Part shown: in pieces, positions 32,274 to 32,419 of the stretch
Layout: each line of letters opens with the position of its first letter
Position numbering within the stretch: the stretch's first letter is position 1
NCBI GenBank assembly: GCA_007119395.1
Contig: SKPS01000153.1
Location: 1 to 32,419 of the forward strand
Direction of reading: 5' to 3'
Length of the DNA: 32,419 nucleotides
Source of the DNA: Lentimicrobiaceae bacterium
GTDB taxonomy: Bacteria > Bacteroidota > Bacteroidia > Bacteroidales > SKPS01
Translations under genes and position numbers: made by a program
Notes under the pieces: generated by a model
What the model was told of the DNA's origin: nothing
What the model saw: only the letters and a program-made list of their open reading frames with translations
The model's database searches: none

Positions 32274-32419
32274 ATGGAAGTTAAATCAATGACTGACGTG
32301 AACAAGGCGTCTGAGGCTACTAACAAAGAGAAAGAGTTGTACGACGTGCTGAAAGACCGGGTGAGGCCGTCGTCGTCAGAAAAGGAGGTACACATGGAGG
32401 AGAGCTCCGACAGGAACCA
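32274..32419 (+). CDS. Start of an unidentified protein, truncated by the window edge
   Basis: The frame is open from ATG 32274 to the last base (48 full codons). It begins MEVKSMTDVNKASEATNKEK and continues hydrophilic and rich in Glu, Lys, Asp and Ser, so it is probably a cytoplasmic, disordered or coiled N-terminus. AAGGA lies six bases before the ATG, and a Bacteroidota-type promoter candidate lies about 100 nt upstream; this favours a real gene. I do not recognise the family from this much sequence. Confidence 0.6.
   Translation, partial: MEVKSMTDVNKASEATNKEKELYDVLKDRVRPSSSEKEVHMEESSDRN

Noticed and set aside
1..32419. CRISPR arrays, tRNA or rRNA genes, insertion-sequence ends
   Set aside because: No direct repeats with regular spacers, no tRNA-like TTCGA-arm signatures in the gaps, and no transposase-like frame were found by eye.

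Overview
This window looks like the chromosome of an anaerobic, fermentative member of the Bacteroidales (Bacteroidota). The evidence is the gene set: a sodium-pump type methylmalonyl-CoA decarboxylase operon, pta-ackA, DUF4271-hemD-rnpA-yidD, head-GIN and Ig-like lipoproteins. Several intergenic regions also carry promoter elements of the Bacteroidota type (TTG about 19-20 nt upstream of TAnnTTTG). I cannot name the genus. I found no rRNA, tRNA, CRISPR array, insertion sequence or prophage; this is chromosomal backbone with a few unusual proteins.

Layout. 1-1230: the end of a family 9 glycosyltransferase and a convergent glyoxalase II-like hydrolase. 1332-4311: a flavin reductase-rubredoxin fusion facing pta-ackA (acetyl-CoA to acetate with ATP gain). 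4590-8057: a head-GIN/beta-barrel surface protein and a biotin-dependent carboxyltransferase subunit (OadA/PycB type) with no biotin domain of its own. 8206-12155: dxs translationally coupled to a large NhaC antiporter. 12296-13975: murI and a ChaN-like protein, end to end. 14054-19675: a leftward run DUF4271-hemD-rnpA-yidD-S41 protease-O-antigen ligase/polymerase. 19755-20498: yebC. 20617-25123: mce-mmdA-oadG-mmdC-mmdB, turning methylmalonyl-CoA into propionyl-CoA while exporting Na+. 25355-31348: a tightly packed leftward operon rbfA-lolC/E-like-Ig lipoprotein-kdsA-like-transaldolase/CBS fusion-KdsC-like phosphatase. 31510 to the end: a PNPOx-like protein and the start of an unidentified gene.

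Metabolic logic. The OadA-like protein and the Mmd complex fit a fermentation making acetate (Pta/AckA) and propionate or succinate, with a sodium gradient that the NhaC antiporter could help balance. Several other genes serve the envelope: the O-antigen ligase, Kdo-like sugar synthesis, LolC/E-like permease, MurI and Dxs.

The most unusual find is the kdsA-like / transaldolase-CBS / KdsC-like cassette at 25355-27964. Where a KdsD arabinose-5-phosphate isomerase (SIS + CBS) might be expected, there is a TalC/FSA-type aldolase carrying a CBS pair that closely resembles the KdsD tail. The aldolase keeps the Schiff-base lysine but has lost the family Asn of TTNPS (now TTTPT). The KdsA-like partner has lost the Arg of its RQT signature. 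Together they suggest an alternative route to arabinose 5-phosphate, or a pathway to a different ulosonic acid. This is inference from sequence only.
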